This document shows, one piece after another, positions 61,341 through 64,000 of a stretch of 64,000 nucleotides of DNA (positions within the stretch are counted from its first letter, which is position 1; every line of letters starts with the position of its first letter). The notes below the pieces were generated by a model. The model searched no databases. It had not been told where the DNA came from and saw only the letters and a list, made by a program, of their open reading frames with translations. The position numbers were made by a program, and so were the translations under genes. The stretch is from contig NZ_LOKX01000035.1 of assembly GCF_002211285.1 (NCBI RefSeq), forward strand, positions 124,001-188,000, read 5' to 3'. The DNA is from Rhizobium sp. R635 (GTDB lineage: Bacteria; Pseudomonadota; Alphaproteobacteria; Rhizobiales; Rhizobiaceae).

Positions 61341-62702
61341 TCAAGCCTTGGCCTTCTTGGCGGCCTTGATGGCAAGCGCGCGCTCGCGCAGCAGCGTCGC
61401 GCGGCCGGGCTTGATCTCCTGCCGGGCACGGCCGAGCGCCAGGGCATCGGCCGGCACATCGACGGTTATGACGCTGCCGGAGGCGATGTAAGCGCCGTCG
61501 CCGATCGTCACCGGCGCGACCAGCGAGGAGTTGGAGCCGATGAAGGCGTTTTCGCCGATCACCGTTTCGCTCTTGTTGACGCCGTCATAATTGCAGGTGA
61601 TCGTGCCTGCGCCGATATTGCTGCCGGCGCCGATGACGGCATCGCCGATATAGGTGAGATGATTGACCTTGGCGCCCTTACCGACCCGGCCGTTCTTGAC
61701 CTCGCAGAAATTGCCGACCTTCGAACCGTTGGCGAGATCCGCGCCCGGCCGCAGCCGCGCGAAGGGGCCGACGGTCGCGCCCTCGCTGACATGGGCGCCT
61801 TCGATATGCGAGAAGGCATGAATGACGGCGCCGCTGTCGATCACAGCGCCGGGGCCGAAGACGACATTCGGTTCGATCAGCGCATCCTGGCCGATGACGG
61901 TGTCGTAGGAGAGAAAGACCGTTTCCGGCGCGATCATCGTGACGCCCGCCAGCATCATCTCGTGGCGGCGGCGTTCCTGCCAGAAGCGCTCGATGACGGC
62001 GAGTTCGGCGCGGGTGTTGCAGCCGGTCATTTCGATCTCGGGGGCATCGACGGCGGTGACGCGGCCGCCGAGCGAACGGGCGATCTCGACGAGATCGGTC
62101 AGATAGAATTCGCCCTTGGCATTGGCGTTGCCGATGCGCGAGAGAAGATCGAGCGCCTTGCGGCCATTGATCGCCATCAGCCCGCTGTTGCACCAGGTCA
62201 CGGTGCGTTCGGCGTCGGTCGCATCCTTCTCCTCGCGAATGGCGATGAGTTCGCCGTCCTTGACGAGCAGGCGGCCGTAGCCGGTCGGGCGATCGGTGTG
62301 GAAGCCGATGACGACGACATCGCTGCCATCGGCAAGGCCCTGGCGGGCGGCTTTCAGCGGTCCGTCGGTCTGGAGCGGCACGTCGCCATAGGTGACGAGG
62401 ATATCGTCATAACCTTTGGCGATCGCTTCGCGCGCCGCCAGCACCGCATGACCGGTACCGAGGCGTTCCTTCTGCAGATAGGATTGTATGCCGACGCCGC
62501 CGACGCTTCCTGCCTTCGCCACCTCCTCGGCATCACGGCCGACGACGAGCGCGACGGACGAAATGCCGGCGGAGGCGACCGCATCGACCACATGGGCAAT
62601 CATCGGCCGTCCGGCGACCGGATGCAGCACCTTGGATTTCGACGATTTCATCCGCGTGCTGTCACCGGCGGCAAGGATGACGGCAAGACAAGTACGTTCC
62701 AT
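61341..62702 (-). CDS. glmU: Bifunctional N-acetylglucosamine-1-phosphate uridyltransferase / glucosamine-1-phosphate acetyltransferase
   Basis: 453 residues. N-terminal uridyltransferase: LAAGDSTRMKSSKSKVLHPV (LAAGxGTRMxSxxPKVLH, here with Asp-Ser for the usual Gly and Ser for Pro), LVTYGDVPLQT. C-terminal left-handed beta helix acetyltransferase: LIEPNVVFGPGAVIDSGAVI, NFCEVKNGRVGKGAKVNHLT, and ATITCNYDGVNK-like GTITCNYDGVNKSETVIGEN. It makes UDP-GlcNAc. The start region shows no strong ribosome site. Confidence 0.96.
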   Translation of the reverse strand: MERTCLAVILAAGDSTRMKSSKSKVLHPVAGRPMIAHVVDAVASAGISSVALVVGRDAEEVAKAGSVGGVGIQSYLQKERLGTGHAVLAAREAIAKGYDDILVTYGDVPLQTDGPLKAARQGLADGSDVVVIGFHTDRPTGYGRLLVKDGELIAIREEKDATDAERTVTWCNSGLMAINGRKALDLLSRIGNANAKGEFYLTDLVEIARSLGGRVTAVDAPEIEMTGCNTRAELAVIERFWQERRRHEMMLAGVTMIAPETVFLSYDTVIGQDALIEPNVVFGPGAVIDSGAVIHAFSHIEGAHVSEGATVGPFARLRPGADLANGSKVGNFCEVKNGRVGKGAKVNHLTYIGDAVIGAGSNIGAGTITCNYDGVNKSETVIGENAFIGSNSSLVAPVTIGDGAYIASGSVITVDVPADALALGRARQEIKPGRATLLRERALAIKAAKKAKA

Positions 62703-62747
62703 GATCTGCTCCGCGAATCCGCGCCGTGAGGCGGCTTTGTTGCCTCA

Positions 62748-62777
62748 TACTGCATAATTCCTGAAATCGGAATCGAT
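62748..62777. repeat. Interspersed repeat, copy B
   Basis: A 30-base word with 28 of 30 bases identical to copy A at 43967-43996, in the same orientation, between glmU and the GntR gene. After it a short AT-rich tail and GAAAAGACGCGCGGCC (62810-62822 region) resemble the far end of the same element, so copy B may be internally deleted. Confidence 0.7.
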
Positions 62778-62844
62778 TTTCGGAAAGCACGCGACGGAGA
62801 TCGAAACAGAAAAGACGCGCGGCCTTGTCGGGGCAAGCACGCTT

Positions 62845-63654
62845 TCACAAAGGTGAAATAGCGGGCGAAATCGGCTCCAGGACGGCGGGGGAACCGCGGG
62901 TCGCGAAGGCTTCGTGCACGTGATCGCGGCCGTCCAGAATGACGAGCTCCATCGCGCTGCGGGCGGCAGCCGCGTCACCGGACGCGATTGCATCGACGAT
63001 GCGCATATGGGTATCGGCGATATAGGCAAAGCCCTTTTCGGCAGGCGGCGTGCTCATGCGGAACATACCGACGAGAGCCGCTTCGATGAGACTGCCCAGC
63101 GTCCGCATGAAGGGATTGTGCGAGGCTTCGGCGAGCGCCAGATGAAAATGCAGGTCGGCGAGCGCCAGGCTGTCGGCGGTATGGCCGCTTGCTGCCATCT
63201 CGAGCGCCAGCCCGCGCAGCATCTCGATATCCTCTGCATTCGCCCGTTCAGCAACAAGGCCGGCGGCGAAGGGTTCGACGGCGAGACGGATATCGTAAAG
63301 CTGCAGCAGGAACTCTTCCGTCACGCCGTTGTCGAAGTGCCAGGCGATGATTTCGCTGTCGAACATGTTCCACAGGTTCTTCTCGGTGACACGCGTGCCG
63401 ACCCGCGCCTTGGCGACGACCATGCCCTTGGCGGCTAGCGTCTTCATCGTCTCACGCAACACGGTCCGGGACACCTTGAAACGTTGCGCCAGCTCGGTAT
63501 CCCCGGGCAGGATCGAGCCTACCGGATAGATGCCGGCAACGATCGCCTTGCCGAGCTCATCGACCACCTGGGCGTGGCTCGTCCGCGTTCTGCGCCCCGT
63601 CTTGCGTGTCTCGTCCAATTTGTTGCGCAAGCGATCCGTCTCCCCCTCAGGCAT
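62845..63654 (-). CDS. GntR/FadR-family transcriptional regulator
   Basis: 269 residues from ATG 63654, with AGAGG upstream. N-terminal winged helix: DELGKAIVAGIYPVGSILPG, DTELAQRFKVSRTVLRETMK, AKARVGTRVTEK. C-terminal FCD ligand domain: RLAVEPFAAGLVAERANAED and, with metal-binding histidines, DLHFHLALAEASHNPF and THMRIVDAIASGD. The gene overlaps the end of a sugar ABC permease by 8 bases, so it probably responds to that sugar or a related acid. Confidence 0.92.
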   Translation of the reverse strand: MPEGETDRLRNKLDETRKTGRRTRTSHAQVVDELGKAIVAGIYPVGSILPGDTELAQRFKVSRTVLRETMKTLAAKGMVVAKARVGTRVTEKNLWNMFDSEIIAWHFDNGVTEEFLLQLYDIRLAVEPFAAGLVAERANAEDIEMLRGLALEMAASGHTADSLALADLHFHLALAEASHNPFMRTLGSLIEAALVGMFRMSTPPAEKGFAYIADTHMRIVDAIASGDAAAARSAMELVILDGRDHVHEAFATRGSPAVLEPISPAISPL

Positions 63655-64000
63655 ACCTCTTGTTCAGACTGGAAAGGAACAGGATTGCCTTCTGCATCAG
63701 GATGAATGCAAACAGCAGGAGGCCGATCAGGATCTTGGTCCACCAGCTCGACAGCGTACCGTCGAAGGTGATGTAGGTCTGAATGAGCCCCTGGATCAGG
63801 ATGCCGATCAAGGTTCCTGCTACGAATCCCGCCCCCCCGGTCAACAGCGTCCCTCCGATGACGACTGCCGCGATGGCATCGAGTTCGACGCCCACTGCTG
63901 CAAGGGAATATCCGGCAGAGGTGTACAGCGAAAAAACGATTCCGGATAGGCCTGCAAGAAAACCCGACAGCGCATAGATCTGGATCGTCGTGCGGCCGAC
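63647..64000 (-). CDS. Sugar ABC transporter permease (RbsC type), C-terminal part
   Basis: 117 codons, open to the window edge at 64000. The reading starts VGRTTIQIYALSGFLAGLSG and continues AAVGVELDAIAAVVIGGTLL with TGGAGFVAGTLIGILIQGLI, the conserved C-terminal region of BPD_transp_2/RbsC permeases, and ends in two membrane helices. It belongs to a ribose/xylose-class importer whose other genes lie outside the window, upstream on the minus strand. Confidence 0.9.
   Translation of the reverse strand, partial: VGRTTIQIYALSGFLAGLSGIVFSLYTSAGYSLAAVGVELDAIAAVVIGGTLLTGGAGFVAGTLIGILIQGLIQTYITFDGTLSSWWTKILIGLLLFAFILMQKAILFLSSLNKRYA

Overview
The window is chromosomal DNA from an alphaproteobacterium of the Rhizobium leguminosarum/etli type. 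This is inferred from the style of GyrA, UvrA, Ssb, Mfd and GlmS, a PII/glutamine synthetase pair behind a sigma54 promoter, a GTTC-N7-GTTC LexA box of the alphaproteobacterial kind, GGAAC-N16-CGTT (EcfG/RpoE2-type) promoters, FixK/FNR-like boxes and an interspersed repeat seen twice. About 85-90% is coding. I saw no tRNA, rRNA, CRISPR array, insertion sequence or prophage.

Left part (1-9.9 kb): the end of a TatD gene and a metallo-beta-lactamase-fold hydrolase, a TerC membrane protein, then a stress-related block. The block holds four small proteins of unknown function, a double UspA protein, a pyridoxamine-oxidase-like protein, a 1081-residue zinc-ribbon/class III cyclase/AAA/TPR protein and a peroxiredoxin-like protein. 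Two genes here have EcfG-type promoters. The UspA and oxidase-like genes share the same FNR/FixK-like box.

Accessory copper region (about 9.8-16.6 kb): a remnant of a c-type cytochrome, a cytochrome b561, a secreted His/Met/Cys-rich protein, a small lipoprotein, a TolC-type outer-membrane lipoprotein, a multicopper oxidase, a cupredoxin, a CusF-like protein and a DUF411 protein, followed by a divergently oriented secreted protein and a Met-rich EF-hand protein. It reads as a periplasmic copper-handling module with no inner-membrane pump in view. Next (16.8-22.9 kb) come a LacI regulator and a convergent carbohydrate or glycerophosphodiester-type ABC operon that includes a phosphoesterase.

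Middle (23-31 kb): a stress protein behind an EcfG promoter; an HxlR regulator whose start codon lies in a perfect 19-bp inverted repeat, followed by a KAS II gene; a DUF4864 protein; the tRNA-queuosine and folding operon coaD-ppi-ppi-queA-tgt (minus strand); and two or three tiny membrane proteins, two of them behind an EcfG promoter. One of these is only 44 residues long.

Right part (31-64 kb): mostly core genes. These are an SbmA/YddA-like ABC exporter, gyrA (TTG start), marC, divergent ssb/uvrA with a LexA box, GNAT, DUF72, DUF808, NAD(P)HX repair enzyme, glnB-glnA, hspQ, an IalB-like secreted protein, an orphan YejA-like binding protein, an FrnE-like DsbA protein, a truncated GrpB gene, OsmC, sdhE-mfd, recG, DUF502, glmU and glmS. 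The window ends in a GntR regulator overlapping the end of a sugar ABC permease. Many genes abut through ATGA stop-start overlaps, which indicates tight operons.
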